Shown here one piece after another: positions 11,279 to 23,433 of a DNA stretch of 64,000 nucleotides; the stretch's first letter is position 1; every line of letters begins with the position of its first letter. A program made the position numbers and the translations under genes. The stretch spans positions 19,129,850 through 19,193,849 of the forward strand of contig CM077832.1 in assembly GCA_039720395.1 (NCBI GenBank), read 5' to 3'. The stretch comes from Liquidambar formosana. Taxonomy: Eukaryota; Streptophyta; Magnoliopsida; Saxifragales; Altingiaceae. The notes under the pieces are model-generated. The model saw only the letters and a program-made list of their open reading frames with translations. It made no database searches and was not told the origin of the DNA.

Positions 11279-14055
11279 TGTGAACCCCGGAAATTGGGCC
11301 CACGAGGGATTGAAAAGAAAGTGGGTTTGAAAAAGAAAAAGGAAAGGAGTCACCACCTTATTTTTTAAAGGAAACAAGGAAAACCCTAAAAATCAGGTTG
11401 TTTTAGGAAAACAATTTGAATGACTCCATAAAAAAAGGAAAGGCAAAAACCAATCTTTTGAAAACCAAAGAAATCGGGGATTCGGAGGCTAAGTTATGAC
11501 ATGGGAAGGTTCTAGGCAAAGCCTATAGGCACCCATGTCACCCTTTCGGTCTCTCAGTTCATTTGGGCTAAATTAAAGTCTTTCCATACAAAAATCAGCA
11601 AGTATATCATCACAAGAATTGCATGCATATCTTATATTTCATTCATCCATCCATGCATAATAAGCAAATAAAAACAGAAAATAAAAAGAAGAAAAGAAAA
11701 CATAAATAAACCTAGGATGCTTGGATCCTAGAACGGACTTGAGCCTCACGAAGAGCGCCTACGTACCATGCAACGAAATACATGGATCAAAGTCCACGTA
11801 GTTCGATTAGAACTAAGGTTAAATCCTAATACAAACCTATGGTAAAAACCCTAGGTTTCCTTATTTGATCAAAAGAGTTGAATATGATAGAAAGTTTGAT
11901 TTTAGGAAAGAAATCCACAAAATGGAAACTTTAATAAAAACTAGAATTTTGTTGGTTAAGGAAACCTCTAATTAAACCATAGGATCATATTAAAAATTAA
12001 CCCTAAATAGGGAGAAGAGAATGAGTTAAGAAGAAAGGTGAATTGGGGCACCTTCACACCCACTTACCTGAGCGCAATTAGCTCCAAGCATTTAGCCATT
12101 TCAGACATAAGCAGCCCTATTTGCCATGGAACAAATACCACACCTATTTGCACCCTTACAAGTGCTCAAAACCATGCAAAAACACTAACATGCAAATCTG
12201 GACAGAATAGTATTATGACCTAAAATCATCCACTAAGCATGCCAATAGCAAAAACAGCGAACAATAATAAGTCCTAACATATTCCTAGAACCATATCATG
12301 CATAAAAACCCTAAAACATACTAACATGCATGCAAAACTATCATGTTTACTCCATATGAAAAAACATATACAGCAAACACGAAGAAAAACCAAATAAAAA
12401 AGTCTACTTTATCATGCTATATGAAAACAAACACGAAACAATGACTCTAAAACCCTAAACTCACAAATATGCTTAAAAACATACAAAACATACTTTAATC
12501 ATGCTAAAACCAAACTAAACAGAAATTAAATCATGCATATTAACTAACTAAAGCAATATAACATGATGAAAATCCTAACTCTAACATGCAATGACACTAA
12601 TCCTAACACAAGGACAATAGGAGCACACGAATCATAACTATGCATTAAAAACCTAAAGGACAGCCCTAAAGCATGCTAAACAGTAGATAAAAAATAGATA
12701 TTCCATGTATATTAACTAGCTAGAGTGTTAATACATGATAAAAAAGTCACCTTTAACATGCAATAAGCCTAACCCATATGAGAACCTAGTTTAAGCTTGA
12801 ATAGAGAAGGAGAATACCTTAGGAAGTGGCTCCCCTTGTGTTTGTAATTGTTCGTGGCTCTTCAGGTCTTTAGAGTGAATCAAACCAACACGAATCCTCC
12901 TCTTTGTCAAAGTGGTATCACAGCAAAGAGATCAAAACTCACTCAACTTTGAAAAGAAATAGAAAACAAAAAGAGAACAAGAGAAAAGAAAAAGTGATTC
13001 TCGTCACTTTGCAGCAGCAGCAACTTCAATCGCGTTTTTGGGTATGAAAACGTTGGATTTGGACAAAGCTTGTGCAATACAAAGTTGTAGAGAATTGAAT
13101 TATCTTTCTAACAAGACCAATTTCATCAAATTCTGACTTTGGATGAAAAAGTTATGATTAAAATACAAATGCTGGTTTTCAGAAAATCTGCTGCTGAATT
13201 ATGACGAATTTCACTCCCTCCAAACCCTCTTCTCTTTTTTTTTTGTTTAAAGACATTAAGAGAGTATTTATAGCTGAAATCTGGAGTTTCCCTTTCCTTC
13301 CTGGACTAGGTTTCCTTGGAGAATAATCAAAAGGTATTTTATAATGATAAAAGACTTCTAATCTGAATAGGAAAAGGAAATTGTCTTTTATAAAAATTGG
13401 GAGACTGACCGCTAACACGCATGCACATGTATCGTATGTGCGTACACACACTCATCACATACGTACACGTGTTAGTGTCATGATAAAAATGGCTAATTTA
13501 ATAAAATAATTTTCTTTTCATTTTAACCAAAAATCTCATGCTGTGATTCGCACTAATTCTTCAAGGATAATCCGTAAATAACCACACTAAACTCATCATC
13601 AGGGCCACGGGACTTAAGATGACAACCGGTACAAAATGATGACTAATGAAAGTCAATTTGAAAAGATTTGGTTGGTAATTGTGAGTCAGTTAGAGCTAAC
13701 CCAAGGAAGGGTCAATTAACCAACTTGAACTACATCGAGTCATTTTAATCCCGAGCCATTGACTTACCAAATTGACACTAAAAATACCTCTTATGCATCC
13801 ATATGAACTCCAATTGACAATTTGGAGATCATTCCAAGGTCAAATGAAAAGTTTGGGACTTAAAAGACGATTATGCCCCTCAAGTCACAAAAGCTCTTAT
13901 TATCCCTCAAGATCAACTCCAATTTGAACCAAAATTCATATCCATTGTCCTTGTGACTCTAGAAAACTAATGCAAGTGACTAGACTCAAAAACAAAACAA
14001 AAACACGCATGAAATGATGAGCCCTAGTAAGGTGGTGCAAAAATGGGGTGTGACA
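11279..14055 (-). mobile_element. Long solo LTR, reverse orientation
   Basis: On the plus strand it starts TGTGAACCCC and ends AAAATGGGGTGTGACA, so on the minus strand it reads TGTCACACCCC...GGTTCACA. A perfect 5-bp TSD TTAGG sits at 11274-11278 and 14056-14060. At 2777 bp it shares, in reverse, the GAGTCACCACC, GGCACCCATGTCACC, GAGCGCCTACGTAC and palindrome-relic blocks of the forward LTRs. A decayed version of the TGCGTACGCA cluster occurs at about 13418-13471 (TGCGTACACA at 13439-13448). It has no coding capacity. Confidence 0.92.
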
Positions 14056-14060
14056 TTAGG

Positions 14061-14150
14061 CGATTGTATCCCATCCATTGGTAGGTTGTGGGCTTGTGGG
14101 GTATAACTTACATCAACATTTCCTTACGAGATTGAGCAAGGATTTTCTCT
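14061..14150. other. Short host spacer between two solo LTRs
   Basis: About 90 bp separates the reverse and forward solo LTRs; no gene is seen. Confidence 0.7.
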
Positions 14151-14155
14151 AGTGC

Positions 14156-17100
14156 TGTCACACTCCATTTTTGTCACCTTAGCTAGCATTCATCATTTCA
14201 TGTAGCTTTTTGAGTTCTTTTTGAGTCTAGTCTTTTGCATTGAGTTTCTATGGCATTGAATATCATGTGTATGAATTTTGAAGTGATTTGGAGTTCATTT
14301 TAATAGTTAATAAGAACTTTTGCGACTTTAAGGGCATAATCGTCTTTTAAGTCATATATTTTTCATTTGACTTTGGAATGAGTCCCAAGTCATTCCTTGG
14401 AGTTCATATGGTTATATAGAGTCTATATATAGGTTCAATTTCATGAACTAATGGTTTAAGATCAATTCAGCTCATAACAGTTCAAGTTGGCTAAAAGACC
14501 CTTTTTTGGTTTGCTCAAATTGACTCATAAGACCCACTCAATTTTCTCTCACTTAACTTTAATTGGGCTTTATTTACATCCTAGGCATGTTTAAAAAGGT
14601 TGAATTTTGATTTAGAAAGCATTTGGTTTAACTTTGTGTGCAAACCTAAGCTTTGCGACGGTGGTGCACCATGGCAAGCTGCCTTTGTAAAACCTAACCA
14701 TGCACCCATGGTTAAGAATTTTTGTCCTAAAATGCCTAAAAATGTGTTCCCCTTCGAAACACAGTTGTTTTGGCTTTTATTTCATCAAAATTAAACTTAA
14801 TTTGACCCCTGAAAGACTCTTGAAGCGATTAGAAGTCAAAACCGGAGCGGAATAGAAGAGGGCCTCGGATAACCGTCCAGGCCTAGTTGGTCACCCGAGG
14901 AGTCTGTCTTCGAATGGGATTCTAACTCTTTTTGCCTTCCTGTGACGGATTCCTCTGCTCTTACAAGTTGTTTCCTCCTAGAATTGTGTAAATTTGAGTT
15001 GTTTAAGCACCAAGAGAGTTTCTAATAGCTTTAAGATCATTATTTAATGAATTAATGTTAGCCATTACTTTAGGAGGTCAGTTCTCTATATAAAGGACAT
15101 GATATTCAGCACATAGGGGGACCACAATTGCACTTTATATTGAGAGAGAGAGGGAGCTACAAGTTTGGAGAGCTAGAAGGACATCAAGGGAAGGCTTTTC
15201 AACCCTAAGCAAGCAAGAGAATAAGGATTTTGAAGGCAAGGGAGGTTCTACAAGAGGTTAACACCCCTTTCCATTGCTGAACATAGGTCTTTTTCTTCCC
15301 CTTCTCCTTCTTCTTCTTTGATAGCTTTAGTGCATGTTGTAGCTCCTCATAATAGGTTAATTCAATGTTTTTATAATGTTATATGAATGATTTTAAGATG
15401 GTTTATGGTTTTATATGCTTGAAAAACTTTAGTTTACTAAGATTTTGAAGGTGTTATCTTTTCTCTCTTCTTAAATCATGCATAGTTCATATATCTTAGT
15501 TACTGTGATGATTGTTATGAGTTGATGCTCCTGTTAATTAATATATATGATATGAATGATATTCATGATGATTTGAGCATGTGTTAGAGTCGTTTCATAG
15601 GTTTTAATATATAGTTGTGAAATTAGGGTTTCGGTAACTCTAAATTCACGCAAGTTTCATACAGCATGTTTAGCTTAGCTTTTTGAGTTGTTTCTCATCA
15701 TAGTCATTCTATATATGCTGCATATAGTTGAATCATGCTAGGTTTGCATTCATTTAGTGGATTTTGTAGGGTTTTTGGAGAGATTATCCTTTTCTAAGGA
15801 TAATTATCCTTTTTGTTAAGTAGGGTTTTGCATGAGAGCTTTTTGTGATGTATTTAAGCATGAAATCACTTCTATTATGTTCTAATATATATATTTTACA
15901 TAGAATATGATGATTTCACCTCCCCATAACAAATTTCTTATGTGAAATTATCTTAAGATAATTTTGCTTAAGAAATCTCGCTGTAAGAAGGCCTGTTTTC
16001 ATATTTTACAAAAAATGTCATTTTTTTGGTTAGAATAGATTTTATCATGTTTATTGATATTATTGGGGTCTCTCATGATTGTTAGTGTGTTTTTGGTAGG
16101 TTTTTATGCATGTTAGTTAGGTCATTGCATGTAGGATTGAGTTGGGGTTTTTAGTTATTCATTACTCTTATTATTTGCATGTTTAATGGATGATTTTAGG
16201 CCTTAATGTGATTCTGTCTAGATTAGTGTTTTTGTGTTTCTTGCATGGTTTTGAGCACTTGTAATGGTGCAAATAGGTACAATAATTACCTTATTGCGAA
16301 TAAGGTTTTTATTGCTTAAGCTTGCTATCGCTTGGAGAAAATTGCACAAGGTAAGTAGGGTATGAAGTGCCCTAATTCACTTTTCTTAACTTTTCTTCTC
16401 TCTTCTCCCTCCTAGGGTTATTCTCTAATAGAGGAATATGGTCAATTCTAGGGTTTCTTTCCATCCCTCGTTCAAAAGTTTATATCTTCCATTGAATTTT
16501 GATTGAGACTCATTTGTCTTTGAAAATCACTACGGAAGGAAACCTAAGGTTTACCATAAGTCTCTATCAGGGTTTAACCCTATTCTTTTCAAACTATGTT
16601 GACTTTGATCTGTATATTTCCATACATAGTACGTAGGCGCTCAATTGATGTTCAAGTCTGCCCTAGGATACTAAGTATCCTAGGTTTTCTTTTTCTTTTT
16701 CTTTTGTCCTTTTATCCATCACATATGATTGCTAGTGGAGTAGGATGGATTCATGCTTGCGATTGTTAGTGGATTAAGGTGAATTTGTCCATCACACATG
16801 ATTGCTAGAGGAGTAGGATGGATTTGTGATTGATATGCATGCTGTATTTTGTTGATTGATATTGATTTGCATATGATTAAGTCATTAAGTTAGCCCAATC
16901 AAATTAAGAGACCAACTCGGGCGATGTGGGTGCCTATGGGTTTAGCCCAGAACCTTCCCATGTTGTAACTTAGCCCCTGAATCCAATTTTCTAGTTTTAA
17001 AGACTTTGCCTTTCCTTTTTAAAATGAAGTCATAAGGTTTTGAAAATAAAATATTTTTATGGTTTTCCTCTTTTCCTTAAAAAATGAGTTGGCGACTCCT

Positions 17101-17176
17101 TTTATTTGTCGTCTTTTACACTCGTACAGATTATTTTTTGCCAAACCCTTGTGGGCCGCTTTTTCGTGGGTTCACA
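14156..17176 (+). mobile_element. Long solo LTR, forward orientation
   Basis: It starts TGTCACACTCCATTTTTG and ends CGTGGGTTCACA, with a perfect 5-bp TSD AGTGC at 14151-14155 and 17177-17181. It is 3021 bp long. The shared family blocks are GTACGTAGGCGCTC (about 16629), the 23-bp palindrome at 16662-16684, GGCGATGTGGGTGCCTATGG (about 16921) and GTTGGCGACTCC (about 17089). A TTATAT..GAGAGAGAGAG stretch near 15136-15155 may mark the transcription start zone, but that is only a guess. It has no coding sequence. Confidence 0.93.
16662..16684. repeat. Conserved 23-bp palindrome, second copy
   Basis: Identical to 9227-9249, at the same relative position shortly after GTACGTAGGCGCTCA in its LTR. 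Confidence 0.9.
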
Positions 17177-17181
17177 AGTGC

Positions 17182-17957
17182 AATGGACAGTTCATTAAAA
17201 TTTGAACCGTTCATATCATATGAGTCTCACATGTTTTGGTAGATCCCACATAGTATGAATAGTCCGGATTTCAATGGACTTTCCATTAAATGGAGAGAAT
17301 TTCTTCCCTATGAGACCTATGTAGATTGAAAGTGAAAAATACTTTATTTCCCAGTCTATACTTTAGGGTAAGTGTTAATTTAAAACCTAAACTAATATAT
17401 GCATTTTTTTTTTCAATTTGATATCCAAAGTATTCTTAAGTAAAGAAATTTGGTCTAAAACCCCAGTTTCAGCAAATTTATTTTTTAAAAAACAAAATTT
17501 TGGGGAAAAAAAATATATTTAAAAGCAATTTTCTGCAATATACTTATAAGATTATATATTTGAAATAGAATATGTTATACACATAATTGTATTTTCTAGG
17601 AAAAGATTATATATTTAAGAAAATGAAAATTGCTGAACCAAATTGCTTCATTTAAATGTACTTTGGGTATTAAATAAGAAAAATCTTAGTTAATTTAGAC
17701 ATTAAATTGACACTCACAAAAAAGTATATGATAGTAAAGTACTCCAGATGGGATGCCAAATATGCAATCACGTGACCACACGTGAATACCCCGTTAGTTA
17801 TTTAGACAGAGATTGGATTACAAACCAAATTTCTTCATTAAAATATATTTAGGTATCAAATTGAAAATTCTAGATGCTACATTGACAGTTTCACACTATT
17901 GCCAAAGTACAGGTAAAACGTTTTTTTGCTCTAGATTTAAATATAAAGAAAAAAGCA
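17182..17957. other. AT-rich spacer
   Basis: No gene is recognised. The sequence between the AGTGC duplication and the copia TSD at 17958 is low-complexity AT-rich DNA. Confidence 0.6.
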
Positions 17958-17962
17958 TTCTC

Positions 17963-18189
17963 TGTTGTGAAATAAAAGAAGATAAGAATTTAAGATAGTA
18001 AAAATTGAATAGAGAAAAACTTCTCATCCATATCTTATTCATGCATCAAAAGCCTCTTTTTATAGGCTTAATATGCTAAAACTCTTAAAGTGGGAAAAGC
18101 CAAACGTAAGGCTTAATTCCCATAACAATTGAAACCGGTGATATAAAGAGAGTAGTGGTCATCCACCATTAATTCTTACATTTACAACA
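17963..18189 (-). repeat. Copia family A 3' LTR
   Basis: A TG...CA-bounded 227-bp copy, next to the polypurine tract AAGGGGGAG and the TSD TTCTC on its outer side. Confidence 0.95.
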
Positions 18190-18446
18190 CTCCCCCTTAG
18201 ATGTCCACCACGCTAAGATAATGTGCCTCGTTAAAACCTTACTAGAAAAACCCAGTGGGAAAAAACTAGTGAAGGAAAAAGAGTACAATATTTTTGTAAA
18301 TCTTAGAGTGGTGTTGAACGCACTAAAGAAACTGCCCCATTAAAACCTTGCCAGGAAAACCCAGTGGGACAAAACCTAGGCGAAGGAAAAAGAGTATAGC
18401 GTACATATGTCCAAAAATGAATACTCCCCTGATAAAAAGATAAGTA

Positions 18447-18863
18447 TCAACTTAACTGATCGCAAGCCCGACGCATTCTAATGCCATATACCAATTTCTT
18501 GAATGTTGACGATGGTAAGGCCTTGGTGAATAAATCCGCAAGATTATCACTGGAACGTATTTGCTTCACATCAATTTCATGCCTTTGCTGGTATTCATGA
18601 ATGTAAAAGAACTTTGGTGAAATGTGTTTGGTTCTATCACCTTTGATGTACCCTCCTTGAATTTGTGCAATACATGCAGCATTATCTTCATAAATTGTTG
18701 TTGGCATACTTTTAATCAGAGGTAACCGACATGTATCTTGGATGTGATGGACTATAGATCTTAACCATACACATTCACAACTTGCTTCATGGAGTGCAAG
18801 TATCTTAGAGTAATTAGAAAATGTAGCAATTAAAGTTTGCTTTGTAGATTGCCAAGAGATCAC
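18447..18863 (-). pseudogene. Copia family A RNase H domain (fragment)
   Basis: The open stretch of 138 residues matches the C-terminal RNase H of copia pol: ASCECVWLRS, the IYEDNAACI block with the Asp of the active site, KHISPKFFYIHE, and the terminal ADLFTKALP followed by CDQL. In an intact element this part removes the RNA strand of the RNA-DNA hybrid during reverse transcription. It is cut off from the RT by frame breaks between 18864 and 18975. A piece of the segment joining RT to RNase H lies at 18975-19175 (PEVPYLSTISALLYLAQCTRPDIAFS). This is an inactive remnant, very secure as to family. Confidence 0.93.
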
Positions 18864-18974
18864 TGTATTGCCACATGTAAATACATATCCTGTTTGTGAG
18901 CGAGCTTTGTGAGGACTAGAAAGGTATCCAGAATCTGCATATCCTTCTAAACATGGACCGTGGGCTGATTCCTT

Positions 18975-19175
18975 TCAGTAAAACAAACCCATGTCTGTAG
19001 TTCCACGAAAGCAACGTAAAATATGTTTAATACCATTCCAGTGTCGTCGAGTTGGAGAAGAACTGAATCTTGTTAACAAGTTGATTGAAAATGCTATATC
19101 AGGCCTAGTGCATTGTGCTAAATATAACAAAGCACTTATTGTACTAAGATATGGTACTTCAGGAACAAGTAGCAT
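18975..19175 (-). pseudogene. Copia RT thumb/connection fragment
   Basis: It contains the family motifs VPYLSTISALLYLAQCTRPDIAFSINLLTRFSSSPT (shown here only to identify the block by its key words YLS..GAL/LLYLA and TRPDIAFS) and WNGIKHILRCFRGTTDMGLFY. It sits between the RT palm (19267-19656) and RNase H (18447-18863) in separate frames, so the polyprotein is broken on both sides. Confidence 0.9.
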
Positions 19176-19266
19176 TTCATTATCTTTTTTGAGACGAAAT
19201 AGATCTTTCTTAATATCAAGAGATCAAACCACCATGGGAGAACTTAATGGATGTGTTTTATCCATA

Positions 19267-20149
19267 TTAAAACGTTTCAATACCTTTTCGGTATAAACTG
19301 ATTGATGGATAAATTCCATTTGATTTATGCTCGATCTGCAGGCCAAGATAATATTTTGTTCTCCCAAAATCCTTCATCTTAAATTCTTTTTTCAAATATG
19401 CAGCAGCTTTTATGAGCTCTTCAGGAGTCCCAATTAAATTTATATCATTAACATAAACTGGAATGATGGCGAATCCAGATTCTGATTTCTTTATAAATAC
19501 ACAAGGGCAAATAGGATTGTTAACATATCCTTCTTTAACTAAGTACTTACTGAGACGATTATACCACATTCTTCCAGATTGTTTTAATCCATACAAGGAT
19601 CGTCTCAGTTTAATTGAGTACATATTTTGTGGTTGTGATGTATTTGCTTCAGGCAATTTGAATCCTAGGGATCTTTATATATATATCTGCATCAAACATT
19701 CCATATAAATATGCAGTAACTACGTCCATAAGACGCATGTCAAGTCCTTCTGAGATTGATAGACTAATTAAATATCGAAATGTAATGGCATCCATTATAG
19801 GTGAATATGTTTCTTCATAATCAATCCCAGGTCTCTATAGGAAACCTTGTGGTACTAAACGAGCTTTATATCTGACGATCTCATTTATATCATTTCGTTT
19901 TCTTACAAACACCCATTTATAACTCATAGGTTTCACATCATTGGGTGTTAGGACTACAGGTCCAAATACTTTGCGTTTTTCTAGCGAATCCAATTCTGCT
20001 TGGATTGCTTCTTTCCACTTTGACCAATCAGGTCTACTGTAACATTCGTCTACAGTGCGTGGTTTAAGATCATCATCATCTTTTGAAATTTTAGCAGCTA
20101 CTGCAAAAGAAAATACATCATTAGTAACCACTTTTGTGCGATCCCACAA
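19267..20149 (-). pseudogene. Copia family A reverse transcriptase (broken)
   Basis: Two minus-strand pieces, 20149-19835 and 19656-19267, are separated by a frame break. The first holds WKEAIQAELDSLEKRKVFGPV and YKWVFVRKRN...RYKARLVPQGF, the fingers region of copia RT. The second holds SLYGLKQSGRMWYNRL and the active-site block, which reads VYVNDINLIGT: the first Asp of the canonical YVDD pair is Asn. With the frame breaks, this means the enzyme cannot be functional. The connecting stretch (about 19656-19835) still reads like RT in other frames. Confidence 0.93.
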
Positions 20150-20154
20150 TTCTC

Positions 20155-20916
20155 TTGTACATGTACAGTTTATAGAAATTTCTTCATTTCCATGTACATA
20201 TGCCTTTTTATTTTTTTATTTTTTGTTTCTTCAGGGACATTTTCTTCTTTAGGAGTTATTATATCAGAATTTATGGGAATATTTATTTCTTGTTCAATAG
20301 CCTCTTCTGGAGTGCTATTTTCTATATTTTGTTGCCCTTTTATTTTCTTTGTCCAGGGAACTAAATCTTTTGAACCCAAGGGCTACCACGCTTCAGGTGT
20401 GTAGTAGATGATTCATTTGTTGCAATAATAGTAGACTTACCCATTCGTACATTGATCTTTGTTGGTGTGTTTGTAGCCGGTATATAAGGCTTAGTTATTT
20501 TTGCTGCATCTGTAAATGTATCAGGCATTTGATTAGCAATCTTCTGAAGATGAGTGATCCTTTGCACTTCAGTTTCACATTGAGCAATGCACAAATCAAG
20601 ATGGGATAAAGATGGTACATTCTAAGAAAGTTCACGTCGTTCCTCTATCAATGGATTTCCTCTTCCTAACGATAGGAACTGTGTTTCATCAAAACGATAA
20701 TCTGCAAATCTTGCTGTAAAAACAATACCTATCAATGGTTCAAGAAATTTGATGATGGAAGGTGAATCAAATACAATACATATTCCCAATCGACGTTAAG
20801 GACCCATTTTAGTGCGTTATGGGGTTAGAATCGGAACTTGTACAGCACAAAGCAAAAGTTCGTAGATAAGAACTATTCGGTGGTTGACCAAGTACAAGTT
20901 ATAATGGTGATTGTTG
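20155..20916 (-). pseudogene. Copia family A integrase C-terminus and linker to RT (degenerate)
   Basis: On the minus strand about 20830-20620 a GPQRRLGI...FDSPSIIKFLEPL block is recognisable, the usual end of copia integrase in this lineage. It is followed by 20594-20361, which resembles the poorly conserved linker (VQRITHLQKIANQMPDTF). Several frame changes and stops interrupt it. Confidence 0.75.
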
Positions 20917-21291
20917 TTAATAAGCAGTAGGGCGAATGCGAATCAATTCTGCAGCATGTAAGATGGCATGTCCCCAAGTAGAAATAGGTAATTTGGTCTT
21001 CATAAGTAGAGGTCGAGCAATCAGTTGAAGGCGTTTGATAAAAGCTTCTGCTAACCCATTATGAGTATGGATATGAGCAACTGGATGTTCAATATCAATC
21101 CCAATTGACATGCAAAAGTCATCAAATGTTTGAGATATAAATTCACCGGCATTATCTAGGCAGATCTTCTTGATCGGATGATCTGGAAATTGTGCTTGTA
21201 ACCTGATTATTTGGGCAAGGAGCTTAGCAAATGCAATATTGTGAGTAGATAGCAAACAAGCATGTGACCATCGCATTGAAGCATCTATCAA
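20917..21291 (-). pseudogene. Copia family A integrase catalytic core (3' part)
   Basis: The 124-residue frame has LIDASMRWSHACLLSTHN (first catalytic Asp), KKICLDNAGEFIS (second Asp), and HNGLAEAFIKRLQLIARPLL (catalytic Glu), so the D,D,E triad of the retroviral-type integrase is still readable. The domain is interrupted after 21292, exactly at the TSD TCAAA, and its upstream half resumes at 32686. This is a direct demonstration that the 21293-32680 block is an insertion into the coding region. Confidence 0.93.
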
Positions 21292-21760
21292 ATGTTAGGA
21301 ATCGAACAAGAGGGAAAAATACAAAGGTGGAATATAAAAATTTTTCCTACGATTCCCAATCCCATGAATCTAACTATGCATAATACAAAATCAAACCCTA
21401 ACTATGAAGAGGGTTAGAACACTTATAGTTTGATTATTTCTTCTCTATTTTGCTCCTAGCTTTGAATCTGGACAGCAGTATACAAGCAGTCCAAGTATAC
21501 CGCCTCCAACGGTATCCACACCTAGTTAGAGCTTCGAGTCCTTTCCTTCTTTCCCTTGTTGTTGCAAGAGTAGGAGAAGAGAGGAGAGAGAGAGAGAGCC
21601 CATTGTGATTTTCGGCCAGCCTTGGGGAGCTTCCAAAGTATGATCAAGTGATGATGTCATCACATCATAGGAGGTTTTATAAAGCTTCCACTAGGGCCGG
21701 CCAAGGGGAGGACTTCAAACCCTAATAGGTTTTGTGTAATTACTCCTAATTACACCATAA

Positions 21761-23419
21761 TGTTAGGATTATGCCCTAGAGCCAATCATAGAGATGATTG
21801 TTTAGGGATTAGGAACAATCATTTGATTTTATTTATGTATGTCACATTTATTATTGATTTAATAAAAGGGCTTATTCTATTATGTTTATATGCATCATTT
21901 ATATTTACATAATATGTCCATGGAGTTAGAGTTGAGAATATGGAATTACAAAGAGTTGTAATTTTGAGACTATAGATATATCTCTGTACTAAACTCCTAA
22001 AGCATTCCTAGTTGAAGGTTCACTATGATGGACAGTAATGAACCATAGGACTAGCACTTGTTAGGCTGACTCTATAGGAGGATAGCTAGTCTCAAGCTAT
22101 TTGTGTGGAGACACTACAACCAACAAGTGGGTGCCTATTACGAGAATAGGTACACTGAATGTGACCAAAGATATGAGATAAACTGAATGGAGTTTTTTCC
22201 TGCCTGTCAATCAGTTTCTCATTGTTATAGTGGTACAAGTAATCCTTAGACCTGAGACACCATAGTTGCCTTATGCATGTAGCTTTAGAAGTTTGATAAC
22301 ACTAAGTGCAGATCCTATTCAGGGGTCTACAAAGGTGTTCATTGGCCCTACTGCTATGTGTATGAAGGCATGTGAGTGATCAACAAGGGATCCATCACTC
22401 TCAGGAAAAAGGGAGAGAATGTCTCATATAGCATTCATAATATAACTCATTAAATCCATGGCCATGGTAGGATGAATATGAAAAGAGTTTCATGAGTTCA
22501 TCAATGAGTTGATATCTATGAATGAGTATAAAGTAATTGAACTAGGGACTTGACAGACTTCCATGTCCTATTAGTTCAATTGGAGACATTGTGTTGAAGG
22601 AAGGATGCAATTGTAACCTATAAACTATAACAGAAGGGTTCTTTGTAAATGACTATTCACCTCATTAAGGACCACACCATGAGCCATATGCTAGGTGTTA
22701 CTCATGGTTAGTAGAAGCCCTAATTGATATAAGTGAGTTATAATCAATTAGGGAATTGGAAAGAGTTCCAATTAGACCCTAAATGGAAAGAGTTCCATTG
22801 TGCACACCTCGTGCTATTCCTACTACTTAATGATGTGAACCCAATGGGTCACACACTGATCATGCAAGAAGGGCTTTAAAGTCTATGAGAGAAAGGGTTT
22901 TAGTGAATAAAGAATAGTTCTTTATAGGCCTATTTGTATTTGATACAAATAATAGGGGTTAATGTGCAATTAAGTGTAATTACACATAACCCTATTAGGG
23001 TTTCTTCCCCATGGCCAGCCCCCTTTAGTGGGCTGCCTATATAAGTCACACTTATGTGTGACATGGCATAAAAGGCTTGCACAATAAACCCTAGCCGCCC
23101 AGCCCTTTGGAGGCTCTCTTCTCTCTCTCTCTCTTCTCCACCTCTAGCAACAACAAGGAAGAAGAAAGAAAAGGCTTGAAGCTCTAGCTAGGTGTGGATA
23201 CCGTTGGAGGCAGCACACTTGGGCTGCTCATTCACCGCTGTCCGGAGTAGAAGCTTGGAGCAAAATGGAGAAGACAAAAATCCTGTAAGTGTTCTAACCC
23301 TCTTCGTAGTTAGGGTTTGATTTTGTGTTATGCATAGTTAGATTCATGGGATTGGGAATCGTAGGAAAAAAATTTTATATTCCGCACTTCTATTTTTCCC
23401 TCTTGTTCGATTCCCAACA
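21761..23419 (+). repeat. Copia family B 5' LTR
   Basis: It starts TGTTAGGATTATGCCCTAGA and ends TTCGATTCCCAACA; 1659 bp. A TATATAAG motif at 23038-23045 and a CT-rich stretch at 23118-23140 lie near its 3' end and are candidates for the promoter and transcript start zone. Confidence 0.96.
23038..23045 (+). promoter_or_regulatory. Candidate TATA box of family B LTR
   Basis: TATATAAG lies about 375 bp before the 5' LTR end and about 80 bp upstream of a (CT)n tract, the usual arrangement for a plant LTR promoter. The same copy sits in the 3' LTR near 31093. Not proven. Confidence 0.45.
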
Positions 23420-23420
23420 G

Positions 23421-23433
23421 TGGTATCGGAGCC
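23421..23433 (+). other. Primer-binding site (initiator-Met tRNA type)
   Basis: TGGTATCGGAGCC differs at one position from the standard TGGTATCAGAGC complement of the initiator Met tRNA 3' end. It lies one base after the LTR. Confidence 0.9.
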
